Assembly: GCA_021640185.1 (NCBI GenBank)
Contig: JAJXDX010000045.1
Span: forward strand, 1 to 9,683
Source of the DNA: Oscillospiraceae bacterium
Lineage (GTDB): Bacteria > Bacillota > Clostridia > Oscillospirales > Acutalibacteraceae
DNA length: 9,683 bases
Direction of reading: 5' to 3'
The notes beneath the pieces were generated by a model. It was not told where the DNA came from and ran no database searches. It was given only the letters and a program-made list of their open reading frames with translations. Positions 1 through 6,234 of the stretch are shown here, piece after piece; positions within the stretch are counted from its first letter, which is position 1, and each line of letters begins with the position of its first letter. A program made the translations under genes and the position numbers.

Positions 1-635
1 GGATGCTCACCGGTGGCGCAGAAGGGCAGGCGGCACGGCTGTGCGCACGCGCCGCGGTTGCCGCTGCGCCCGCCCAGCATCGCCGAAAAATAGCATTGTC
101 CGGACACGCTCATGCACAGCGCCCCGTGGACGAACACTTCCGTTTCTACCCCCAGACCGGTGCAGGCGCGGATCTCGTCTAGGGTCATCTCGCGGGCAAG
201 CACGACGCGCGAAAAACCGGCATCGCGCAGCAGCGCTGCGCCCGCCGGCGTGTGACACGATAGCTGTGTGGAGGCGTGCAGCGGCATAGCCGGGCAGGCG
301 GCGCGCAGCCGCCGCGCCAGACCGAGATCCTGCACGATCAGCGCGTCCGCGCCCGCATCGCAGGCGATGCGCGCCGCGTCCATGGCGGCGGACAACTCGT
401 CCTGCCGGACTAAGGTATTCAGCGCGACGTGCACGGCTGCCCCGCGCGCATGGCAGTAGCGCACGGCCTCCACCAACTCATCCGGGGTGAAGTTCGTCGC
501 CGCGCGGCGGGCGTTGAACAGCCCGTCGTCACGGCGCAGGCCGCAATACACCGCATCCGCGCCGCAGCGCACCGCGGCGGTCAGCGCCTCGGGCGAACCG
601 GCGGGGGAGAGCACTTCCGGGGCTTTGGCGGTCAC
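1..635 (-). CDS. Peptidase U32 family protein, N-terminal part (gene runs off left edge)
   Basis: About 211 codons are visible, starting at a GTG and still open at the left edge. The start begins VTAKAPEVLSPAGSPEAL, the usual U32 opening, followed by GADAVYCG, then LHASTQLSCH near residue 140. A cysteine-rich block follows: EVFVHGALCMSVSGQC, then GGRSGNRGACAQPCRLPF near the end of the visible part. These are hallmark U32 motifs; the cysteines are thought to bind an Fe-S cluster. Characterised U32 proteins include collagenase-like proteases and the RNA-hydroxylation factors RlhA and TrhP, so an RNA-modification role is plausible but not shown here. The GTG overlaps the zapA stop (GTGA) and lacks a strong ribosome binding site of its own, which suggests translational coupling. 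A zapA-U32 pairing is familiar in clostridia. The C-terminal half, needed to choose a subfamily, lies outside the window. Confidence 0.9.
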   Translation of the reverse strand, partial: MTAKAPEVLSPAGSPEALTAAVRCGADAVYCGLRRDDGLFNARRAATNFTPDELVEAVRYCHARGAAVHVALNTLVRQDELSAAMDAARIACDAGADALIVQDLGLARRLRAACPAMPLHASTQLSCHTPAGAALLRDAGFSRVVLAREMTLDEIRACTGLGVETEVFVHGALCMSVSGQCYFSAMLGGRSGNRGACAQPCRLPFCATGEH

Positions 636-985
636 CGGGCAGCCAGCTTTCGTTCCAGATCCTCTTTTTCGCGCTTCAGACGCTCGACCTCGCGGCGCAG
701 GTTCTCCGCCTCGACGCGGGCGCGGTTGTTGTCGTCAAAAAACGACTTGAGCTGCTTGCGCAGGTTGTCGGCGGACTGCACGGCCTTTTTGGCCTCGTCC
801 GCCTGCATCAGCGCGGTCATGACCGTCGCCATGACGAGGGAGGTGCGCTCTTTGCCGTTCATCAGGTTGCGGATCTGGGCGTCCACCTTCGCGCCCAATT
901 CCTGCATATAGCCCGGCGCTTCGTCCGTCGTCACGACGTAGTCCGTGCCGCATATGTTCAGGGTGACTTTTTGTACCGTTGCCAT
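632..985 (-). CDS. zapA: Cell division protein ZapA
   Basis: The protein has 117 residues, within the family's usual range (about 85-130). It begins MATVQKVTLNICGTDYVV, the short beta-strand head typical of ZapA. A conserved middle follows (GYMQELGAKVDAQIRNLM, then SLVMATVMTALMQADEAKKA). The C-terminal half, about residues 66-117, is strongly charged with heptad-like spacing and is a predicted coiled coil (RVEAENLRREVERLKREKEDLE). ZapA binds FtsZ and cross-links protofilaments at the Z-ring in the cytoplasm. The start at 985 is chosen because GGAAGGA at 995-1001 lies 9 bases upstream. An ATG two codons earlier in the same stretch is too close to that site, and the longer upstream open frame reads through non-coding repeat sequence. 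The stop overlaps the GTG of the following U32 gene. A 151-bp inverted-repeat element sits 31 bases upstream of the start, in the expected promoter region. Confidence 0.93.
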   Translation of the reverse strand: MATVQKVTLNICGTDYVVTTDEAPGYMQELGAKVDAQIRNLMNGKERTSLVMATVMTALMQADEAKKAVQSADNLRKQLKSFFDDNNRARVEAENLRREVERLKREKEDLERKLAAR

Positions 986-1016
986 TCGTCCCATTCCTTC
1001 CATTATCGTCTGATGG

Positions 1017-1035
1017 TACCATCGATAGACAAGGG
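1017..1035 (+). repeat. Left terminal inverted repeat of the MITE-like element
   Basis: This 19-base arm matches 1149-1167 perfectly in inverted orientation. It begins with TA, ends in AAGGG and contains the internal ATCGAT palindrome. Its outer edge lies 31 bases from the zapA start codon. Confidence 0.8.
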
Positions 1036-1148
1036 CACAACCGCCTGTCGGCGTGCCTTTTCGGCGTTTTTCGTCCTTTTCGGCTTGCCGTATGGCCAAG
1101 GGCCTTGACGACGTATGGGCGCATTCCGGCCCGTCAAAACCGTGTGTT

Positions 1149-1167
1149 CCCTTGTCTATCGATGGTA
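1149..1167 (-). repeat. Right terminal inverted repeat of the MITE-like element
   Basis: This is the exact reverse complement of 1017-1035. Immediately outside it the sequence runs into an 11-bp AT-rich palindrome (GGTATTATACC, 1164-1174) that overlaps the outer end of the arm. The similarity between the two flanks ends at the TA. Confidence 0.8.
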
Positions 1168-1228
1168 TTATACCGCGTATGACGCGGCAGGTCAAGCGAT
1201 GGCGGCGTTTTTTTGCCGGTCTTGCGGC

Positions 1229-1257
1229 TTGCGCGGCGGCGCGGATCGTGATAAAAT
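1229..1257 (+). promoter_or_regulatory. Candidate sigma-A-type promoter of hemW
   Basis: TTGCGC at 1229-1234 and TAAAAT at 1252-1257 are separated by exactly 17 bases. The predicted transcription start is near 1264, giving a leader of about 20 bases that contains the hemW ribosome binding site (AGGAAGGAG, 1272-1280). The spacing and position are good. The call rests only on consensus similarity. Confidence 0.45.
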
Positions 1258-1284
1258 GGCAGAAAGGACAGAGGAAGGAGCGTG

Positions 1285-2412
1285 ATGCCGGTGTCGCAGC
1301 CGATCGGCCTGTATATCCACGTGCCGTTTTGCGTGCGCAAATGCCCGTATTGTGATTTTTATTCGCTGCCGCTGACGGACGACAGCGGCCTTGACCGCTA
1401 CACCGACGCGCTGCTGCGCTCGCTCGACCGCTGGAGCGAGCGGCTGCCCGGCTGCCGGGCGGATACGCTGTATCTCGGCGGCGGGACGCCCGCGCTGCTG
1501 GGCGGACGGCGGATCGCTGCCATCCTGCGGCGGGCGGACGAGCGGTTCTCGCTGTTTTCCGCCGACCGGCCGGAGGTGACGCTGGAGGCGAACCCCGCCG
1601 ACGGCCTGTACGACACGTTCTCCGCCTTCGCGGCAGCGGGCGGCAGCCGTGTGTCACTGGGGATGCAATCCGCCGACGAAAAGGAGCTTTCGCTGCTCGG
1701 GCGGCGGCACGCGCCGGCCGATGTGCAGCGCGCCGTGGCCGATGCCCGGCGCGCCGGCATCGGCGAGATCTCGCTTGATCTGATGCTGGCGACCTCCGGA
1801 CAGACGCAGCAGAGCGTGCGCCGCTCCGTTGACCGGATCCGTGCGCTCGGCGCGCAGCACGCGTCCGCCTACCTGCTGAAGATCGAGCCGGGCACGCCCT
1901 ACGGGCAGTCGCCGCCGCCGCTGCCGGACGACGATGCCGCGGCCGACCTGTATCTGACGGCTGCGGACGCGCTGTCCGCCGCCGGATACCGGCAGTACGA
2001 GATCTCGAACTTCGCCGTGCCGGGGCACGAGAGCCGTCATAACCTGAAATACTGGGACAGCCGCCCGTATCTCGGCATCGGCCCGGCGGCCAGCTCCTGC
2101 TTGGGCGGACACCGCTTTTCCTACCCGCGCGACATCCGGGCCTTCATCGACGGTGGCGAGCCGGTCGACGAGCCGGATCCGCAGATCGCGCCCGGCTCGC
2201 CAGAGGAGTATGCACTGCTGCGGCTGCGCCTGTGCGACGGGCTGCGGGAGGACGGTTTTTTCGCGCGGTTCGGGCGAATGATCCCGGCCGAATGGCGCCG
2301 CCGCGCCGCCGCGCTGCCGGGGGCGCTCGCCGTCTGCGACGCGGACGGCATCCGGCTGACGACGCAGGGGTTTTTGGTGTCCAACGCGCTGATCGGCCGG
2401 ATCTTGGGCTGA
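1285..2412 (+). CDS. hemW: Radical SAM heme chaperone HemW
   Basis: The protein has 375 residues, the normal length for HemW. The radical-SAM cluster motif is at Cys16, Cys20 and Cys23 (HVPFCVRKCPYCDF), and GGGTP at residues 65-69 binds S-adenosylmethionine. The third cysteine is followed by Asp-Phe, without the fourth cysteine found in true coproporphyrinogen dehydrogenase HemN, so HemW is the better call. The later blocks YEISNF (238-243), HNLKYW and YLGIGPAASS are typical of the family. HemW binds heme and is proposed to deliver it to membrane proteins; older annotations call it oxygen-independent coproporphyrinogen oxidase. ATG 1285 is preferred over GTG 1282 because the ribosome binding site ends at 1280, only one base from the GTG. 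It is transcribed away from zapA and stands alone rather than in the lepA-hrcA cluster often seen in Firmicutes. Confidence 0.93.
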   Translation: MPVSQPIGLYIHVPFCVRKCPYCDFYSLPLTDDSGLDRYTDALLRSLDRWSERLPGCRADTLYLGGGTPALLGGRRIAAILRRADERFSLFSADRPEVTLEANPADGLYDTFSAFAAAGGSRVSLGMQSADEKELSLLGRRHAPADVQRAVADARRAGIGEISLDLMLATSGQTQQSVRRSVDRIRALGAQHASAYLLKIEPGTPYGQSPPPLPDDDAAADLYLTAADALSAAGYRQYEISNFAVPGHESRHNLKYWDSRPYLGIGPAASSCLGGHRFSYPRDIRAFIDGGEPVDEPDPQIAPGSPEEYALLRLRLCDGLREDGFFARFGRMIPAEWRRRAAALPGALAVCDADGIRLTTQGFLVSNALIGRILG

Positions 2413-2435
2413 TCACGGGCGAAAAACCGCAAAAT

Positions 2436-2477
2436 TTCAATTTCTGTTCATACACCGTGCGAAAAATGTGCTAAACT
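2436..2477 (+). promoter_or_regulatory. Candidate promoter and direct-repeat operator of the two-component operon
   Basis: The hemW-regulator gap holds an extended -10-like element, TG-C-TAAACT (TAAACT at 2472-2477), with no good -35 at the usual distance. Upstream, TTCA occurs at 2436-2439 and again at 2447-2450, an 11-base repeat distance like that of PhoB/PhoP-type boxes. A weak -35 beside tandem half-sites would fit activation by an OmpR-family regulator, possibly the downstream gene itself. The half-sites are very short, so this is tentative. Confidence 0.3.
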
Positions 2478-2508
2478 AGAAACATATCAAAACGAGGAGG
2501 CGCTGATC

Positions 2509-3213
2509 ATGCCCGGACCGAAGATCATGGTCGTGGACGACGACAGCAATATCTGCGAGCTTCTGCGGCTGTATTTGGAAAAGGAAGGCTTTGCCACGGC
2601 GATCGAGCCGGACGGCGCGAAGGCGCTGGCGGCCTTCGATACCGAAAAGCCGGATCTTGTGCTGCTGGACGTCATGATGCCGCAGCTGGACGGCTGGCAG
2701 GTGTGCCGCGAGATCCGCAAGCGCTCGCAATGCCCGATCATCATGCTGACCGCCAAGGGCGAAGTGTTCGACAAGGTGCTGGGGCTGGAGCTCGGCGCGG
2801 ACGACTACGTCGTCAAGCCCTTCGAAACGAAGGAAGTCATCGCCCGGATCAAGGCGGTGCTGCGCCGCAGCGGGGTAGGCGAGCAGAAAAAAAGCCGCAT
2901 CGTCGAATTCGACGGCCTGTATATCAATATGGAGAACTACGAGCTGCGGGTGCGCGGCAAGGTGGTGGACACGCCGCCCAAGGAGATGGAGCTGATCTAT
3001 CACTTAGCCAGCAACCCCAACCGCGTCTACACCCGCGACCAGCTGCTCGACGAGGTGTGGGGCTTCGAGTATTACGGCGACAGCCGCACGGTCGACGTGC
3101 ATATCAAGCGCCTGCGCGAAAAGCTGGACGGTGTATCCGATCAGTGGACGCTCAAGACCGTTTGGGGCGTCGGCTATAAGTTCGAGGTGCGCGATCCGCA
3201 GCCGCAAAGCTGA
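2509..3213 (+). CDS. OmpR/PhoB-family DNA-binding response regulator
   Basis: The protein has 234 residues, standard for the family. The receiver domain covers about residues 4-120, with the acidic pocket at Asp10-Asp12, the phospho-acceptor Asp54 in LLDVMMP, Thr81 in MLTAK and Lys103 in VVKPF. A short linker leads to a winged-helix DNA-binding domain at about 130-230, recognisable by PKEMELIYHLASNPNRVYTRDQLL and by SRTVDVHIKRLREKL. It acts in the cytoplasm as a phosphorylation-controlled transcription factor. GAGGAGG at 2494-2500 lies 8 bases before the ATG. The kinase gene follows after 18 bases, so the two form an operon and almost certainly a cognate pair. The htrA-like gene next to them suggests an envelope or secretion stress regulon comparable to CssRS, but the signal cannot be read from the sequence, so no gene symbol is given. 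Confidence 0.95.
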   Translation: MPGPKIMVVDDDSNICELLRLYLEKEGFATAIEPDGAKALAAFDTEKPDLVLLDVMMPQLDGWQVCREIRKRSQCPIIMLTAKGEVFDKVLGLELGADDYVVKPFETKEVIARIKAVLRRSGVGEQKKSRIVEFDGLYINMENYELRVRGKVVDTPPKEMELIYHLASNPNRVYTRDQLLDEVWGFEYYGDSRTVDVHIKRLREKLDGVSDQWTLKTVWGVGYKFEVRDPQPQS

Positions 3214-3231
3214 GCCTTGGGGGCGACGGAT

Positions 3232-4716
3232 ATGTTCAAAAGCGTATTTTCCAAATATTTCGTCAGCATCAGCGCCATCATCATGTCCAGCTTTTTGGTG
3301 ATGACCACGATCCAGGTGCTGCTGTTCACCCGGTCGGTGGCGCAGGACAAACGGACGCTGCTGACCGAGAACGCCGGGAACATCGCCCGCCACACGGCGA
3401 TCTCCGCGGTCGAATCGCAGACGCAGGGCTCCGGCGGCGTGATCTACCGCTTGGATCAGGCGGGGATGAACCAGTTTTTGACGATGATGTCGGATGCGAT
3501 CGACGCATCGATCTTCGTGACGGACGACAACGGCCGCGTGCTGCTGGCCACGGGAGCGCAGGCCGACGGTGCGGTCGGCTCGACGGCGCTGTCCGCCACG
3601 GCACAAACGATCGGCGACCGCCCCGGCGAGTACTTCGAGGTCGGTGATCTGGGCGGTCTGGCCAAAGAGCGGCAATACACCGCCGCGTCCCCCGTGCGGG
3701 TGAACGCCAAGGTGCTCGGGTACGTGTTCGTGTCCTGCGCGGCGACCACCGTCGGGCAGACGCTCAGTGCGAACTGGCAGATCTATGTGATGTCCACGCT
3801 GGGCACGCTGGTGCTGACCTTCATCGTCGTGTACCTGATGACCTATCGCATCGTCAGCCCGCTGCGCCGCATGGCGGCGGCGACCCGCCGCTTCGCCAAG
3901 GGCGATTTCAGTGTGCGCGTCAAGGTGGACGGCAACGACGAGGTGGCGGAGCTGGCCTCCGCGCTCGATCACATGGCGACGTCGCTGTCCTCGCTGGAAA
4001 CGATGCGGCGCAGCTTCATCGCCAACGTATCGCACGAACTGAAAACGCCGATGACCACGATCGCCGGGTTCGTCGACGGGATGCTCGACGGCACGATCCC
4101 GCCGGATCAGCAGCCGCACTACATGAAGATCGTGTCCGACGAGGTCAAGCGTCTGTCGCGCCTCGTGCGCTCGATGCTCGACCTGTCGCGGATCGACAGC
4201 GGCCAGCTGAAGATGACCGCCGTGCGGCTGAACCTGACGGAGATCGTGGGCAGCGTGCTGGTCACGTTCGAGCAGCGGATCGAGCAGAAAGATCTGCAGA
4301 TCACGGGGCTGGAGGATCAGGGCGACATCGCCGTCAACGGCGATCACGATCTGCTGGGTCAGGTGGTCTACAACCTGATCGACAACGCCGTCAAGTTCAC
4401 GAACGAGGGCGGCACGATCGAGATCCGGCTGTTCCAGACGGCCGGGCGCGTGCAGTGCCGCATCCGCAACACCGGTGCGGGCATCCCGGCCGAGGAGATG
4501 CCGCAGCTGTTCGATCGGTTCTATAAGAGCGACCGCTCCCGCAGTCTAGATAAGAACGGCCTCGGTCTTGGCCTGTATATCGTCAAGACGGTGATCGACC
4601 TGCACCACGGGCAGATCACCGTCCGGTCGGTGGAAGGAGAGTATACCGAGTTCGCGTTCTGGCTGCCTGCCGCCGATCCGGATCCGGAGCAAAAACCGAC
4701 CGGCAGTGTTCAATAA
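3232..4716 (+). CDS. HAMP-domain sensor histidine kinase
   Basis: The protein has 494 residues. A first transmembrane helix lies at about 10-33, an extracytoplasmic sensor region of about 150 residues at 34-183, and a second helix at about 184-206. The HAMP linker follows at about 206-258 (RIVSPLRRMAAATRRFAKGDFSV). The HisKA domain carries the phosphorylated His268 in NVSHELKTPMTT. The ATPase domain has the N box NLIDNAVKF (from Asn381), the G1-type motif NTGAGIP and the G2 motif GLGLGLYIV. It is a membrane kinase that should phosphorylate Asp54 of the preceding regulator. ATG 3232 is chosen because a G-rich site (GGGGG, 3219-3223) lies 8 bases upstream; a TTG at 3217 would add five residues and has no spaced ribosome binding site. 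The sensor region resembles no domain I can name with confidence. Confidence 0.94.
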   Translation: MFKSVFSKYFVSISAIIMSSFLVMTTIQVLLFTRSVAQDKRTLLTENAGNIARHTAISAVESQTQGSGGVIYRLDQAGMNQFLTMMSDAIDASIFVTDDNGRVLLATGAQADGAVGSTALSATAQTIGDRPGEYFEVGDLGGLAKERQYTAASPVRVNAKVLGYVFVSCAATTVGQTLSANWQIYVMSTLGTLVLTFIVVYLMTYRIVSPLRRMAAATRRFAKGDFSVRVKVDGNDEVAELASALDHMATSLSSLETMRRSFIANVSHELKTPMTTIAGFVDGMLDGTIPPDQQPHYMKIVSDEVKRLSRLVRSMLDLSRIDSGQLKMTAVRLNLTEIVGSVLVTFEQRIEQKDLQITGLEDQGDIAVNGDHDLLGQVVYNLIDNAVKFTNEGGTIEIRLFQTAGRVQCRIRNTGAGIPAEEMPQLFDRFYKSDRSRSLDKNGLGLGLYIVKTVIDLHHGQITVRSVEGEYTEFAFWLPAADPDPEQKPTGSVQ

Positions 4717-4756
4717 ATATGTGACGCAAGTTCAACGAAAAGACACATTTACGCAT

Positions 4757-4762
4757 TATACT
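4757..4762 (+). promoter_or_regulatory. Candidate -10 box of an htrA-like gene promoter
   Basis: TATACT lies in the 75-base gap between the kinase stop and the protease start. No good -35 is found 16-18 bases upstream; the nearest TTCAAC (4731-4736) is 20 bases away. The gene may therefore have an activated promoter besides read-through from the kinase operon, which would fit control by the upstream regulator. This is a weak consensus call. Confidence 0.35.
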
Positions 4763-4791
4763 GTGCTCAAACCTAAGGAAAGGTCGTGCTG

Positions 4792-6234
4792 ATGATGGCA
4801 GATACTTGGAACACCAACGACGAACGCCGCGAGGATACCGCGCCGATCGACGAGAACGAGAAAAAGAACGATCAGCCCGTCGGTGACACGCCGGTGAGCG
4901 AAGAAAAGACGGAGAGCGTCCCCTTCAACGGCTGGAGCAGCGACGGCAGCTACCGTTATGTGCCTCCGCGCGGCGCAGCCTCCGATCCGGCAGGGCAGAA
5001 CGGTACACAGGCGGGCGCGGCCCCCGATGCATCCGGCGCGTCGCAGCAGCCTGCCGGGCAGGTGCCGCCGCAGAACACGTGGAGCTCTGCGCCGAACGGT
5101 GCGCCGCAGTACCGCGCCCCGCAGAACAACGGCCAGCCCTACGGCTATCAGCCGCCGCAGCAGCCGTGGAACGCCGGCCGCCCGCAGCAGGCATATTACG
5201 TGCCGCAGCAGCCGCAGAACGGCGGCAGACCCCCGCGCAAAAAGAGCAGCGGCTGGATCGTGGCGATCGCCGTGATCGGTGCGCTGGGCGTGATCGCTGC
5301 GATCGTGTGCCTTGGTCTGGCGGCGATGACCGCGACCGGCTCGCCGAATGACCCGCAGACCTCAACGAACGTCTCGGCAGGCGACAGCAGCACGCCTTCG
5401 AGCGATACCGAGAACAAAAATGCTCCCTCGTTGAGCATCCGCGACTGGAATGATAACGACGGCGGACTGAGCACGCGCGAGGTCGTCAACCGTAATTTGG
5501 ATTCCACTGTCGTGCTGACGATCTATTCGCAGTCGAACAGCATGACCTTCGGTCAGAGCACGCTGACGAAGTCCGGTGCGGCCAGCGGCATCGTGATGAC
5601 GGCCGACGGGTATATCATCACGAACCGTCACTGCGTGGTCAACGAGAATACCGGCGAGAAATACGCCCGTGTGGATGTGACGACCCACGACGGTAAGACC
5701 TACGAGGATGCCGAGGTCATCGGCGTGGATGAAGCGACCGATCTGGCCGTCATCCGGATCAAGGCGACCGGACTGGCGGTGGCAGAGTTCGGCAAAAGCT
5801 CCGAGCTTGCGGTCGGCGACCGTGTGATCGCACTGGGCAACGCCGCCGGTCTGTCATGGACGGCGACGCAGGGCATCGTTTCTGCGCTGGCGCGCGACGT
5901 GTATGACGACACCGGCTATGCCATCAAGTGCCTGCAGGTGGATGCGGCCATCAACCCCGGCAACTCCGGCGGCCCGCTGCTCAATAGTCAGGGCCTTGTG
6001 GTGGGCATCAATTCCTCCAAGATCGTGGCCGAGGGCTATGAGGGCCTTGGCTTCTCCATCCCGATCGATGAGGCCAAGACCGTCATCGACCAGCTGCTCA
6101 AATACGGCCGCGTGCGCGGACGCGTCGCGCTGGGCATCACCGGACAGACCGTGTCCTCCGGCGTGTATAGCGGATTCATGATCGCGTCGATCAGCGACGG
6201 TTCCTCGCTGGCCGGGACGGATGCCGCTGCGGGC
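4792..6234 (+). CDS. htrA: HtrA/DegP-like membrane-anchored serine protease, truncated at its PDZ domain
   Basis: About 481 residues resemble the family. They comprise a charged then Pro/Gln/Gly-rich cytoplasmic N-terminus (1-150), one transmembrane helix (about 155-180), a Ser/Thr-rich linker and a trypsin-like domain (about 225-440). The catalytic triad is present as His280 (ITNRHCVV), Asp317 (ATDLAVI) and Ser392 (NPGNSGGPL). This Firmicute HtrA layout places the protease outside the membrane, where it degrades misfolded exported proteins. A PDZ domain starts at about residue 445 (GRVALGITGQTV, then GFMIASISDGSSLAGTDAAAG), but homology ends at 6234 where the GD-I/L of the PDZ fold should follow. 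After that the frame reads the antisense of a hydrogenase gene and stays open to 7671 (960 codons from this start), so the longer product is not credible. ATG 4792 has AAGGAAAGG (4775-4783) 8 bases upstream; ATG 4795 is possible. Its place after the two-component pair suggests it is a target of that system. Confidence 0.85.
6223..6234. other. Tail-to-tail junction between htrA-like and hydrogenase-like genes
   Basis: The 12 bases GCCGCTGCGGGC make sense in both parents: Ala-Ala-Ala-Gly of the PDZ start on the plus strand, and Ala-Arg-Ser-Gly of the hydrogenase IFARSG segment on the minus strand. Left of it only HtrA coding is recognisable and right of it only hydrogenase coding. The breakpoint therefore lies within these bases, and up to 12 bases of shared sequence may have guided the join. 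A deletion between short direct repeats, one end of a larger rearrangement, or an assembly chimera would all leave this pattern. Confidence 0.8.

Larger units (their letters stand above)
1017..1167. mobile_element. MITE-like element with 19-bp terminal inverted repeats
   Basis: The sequence at 1017-1035 (TACCATCGATAGACAAGGG) recurs as an exact reverse complement at 1149-1167. The two arms enclose 113 bases with no recognisable gene. The outermost dinucleotide of each arm is TA, and the similarity stops immediately outside it, which fits a TA target-site duplication as made by IS630/Tc1-mariner-type transposases. The interior carries a 10-bp direct repeat, CCTTTTCGGC, at 1056-1065 and 1075-1084. 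The left boundary lies in a 12-bp palindrome at 1012-1023. No transposase is present, so a non-autonomous element is the best reading. A paired regulatory site between divergent zapA and hemW is the main alternative. Confidence 0.55.

Noticed and set aside
1002..1035. Outward promoter of zapA formed by the element end (TTGTCT with GATAAT)
   Set aside because: The spacer is 19 bases, and the predicted transcription start would fall inside the ribosome binding site, so it is unlikely to yield a translatable message.
632..1657. Long minus-strand open frame of 341 codons containing zapA
   Set aside because: Only the last 117 codons resemble ZapA. The upstream part runs through the inverted-repeat element and antisense to hemW, and the ribosome binding site marks the start at 985.
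3217..3231. TTG start for the histidine kinase
   Set aside because: It would overlap the G-rich site that is properly spaced for ATG 3232 and has no ribosome binding site of its own.
3004..4347. 447-codon minus-strand open frame
   Set aside because: It lies wholly antisense to the regulator and kinase, is His/Arg-rich in the manner of high-GC shadow frames and shows no domain.
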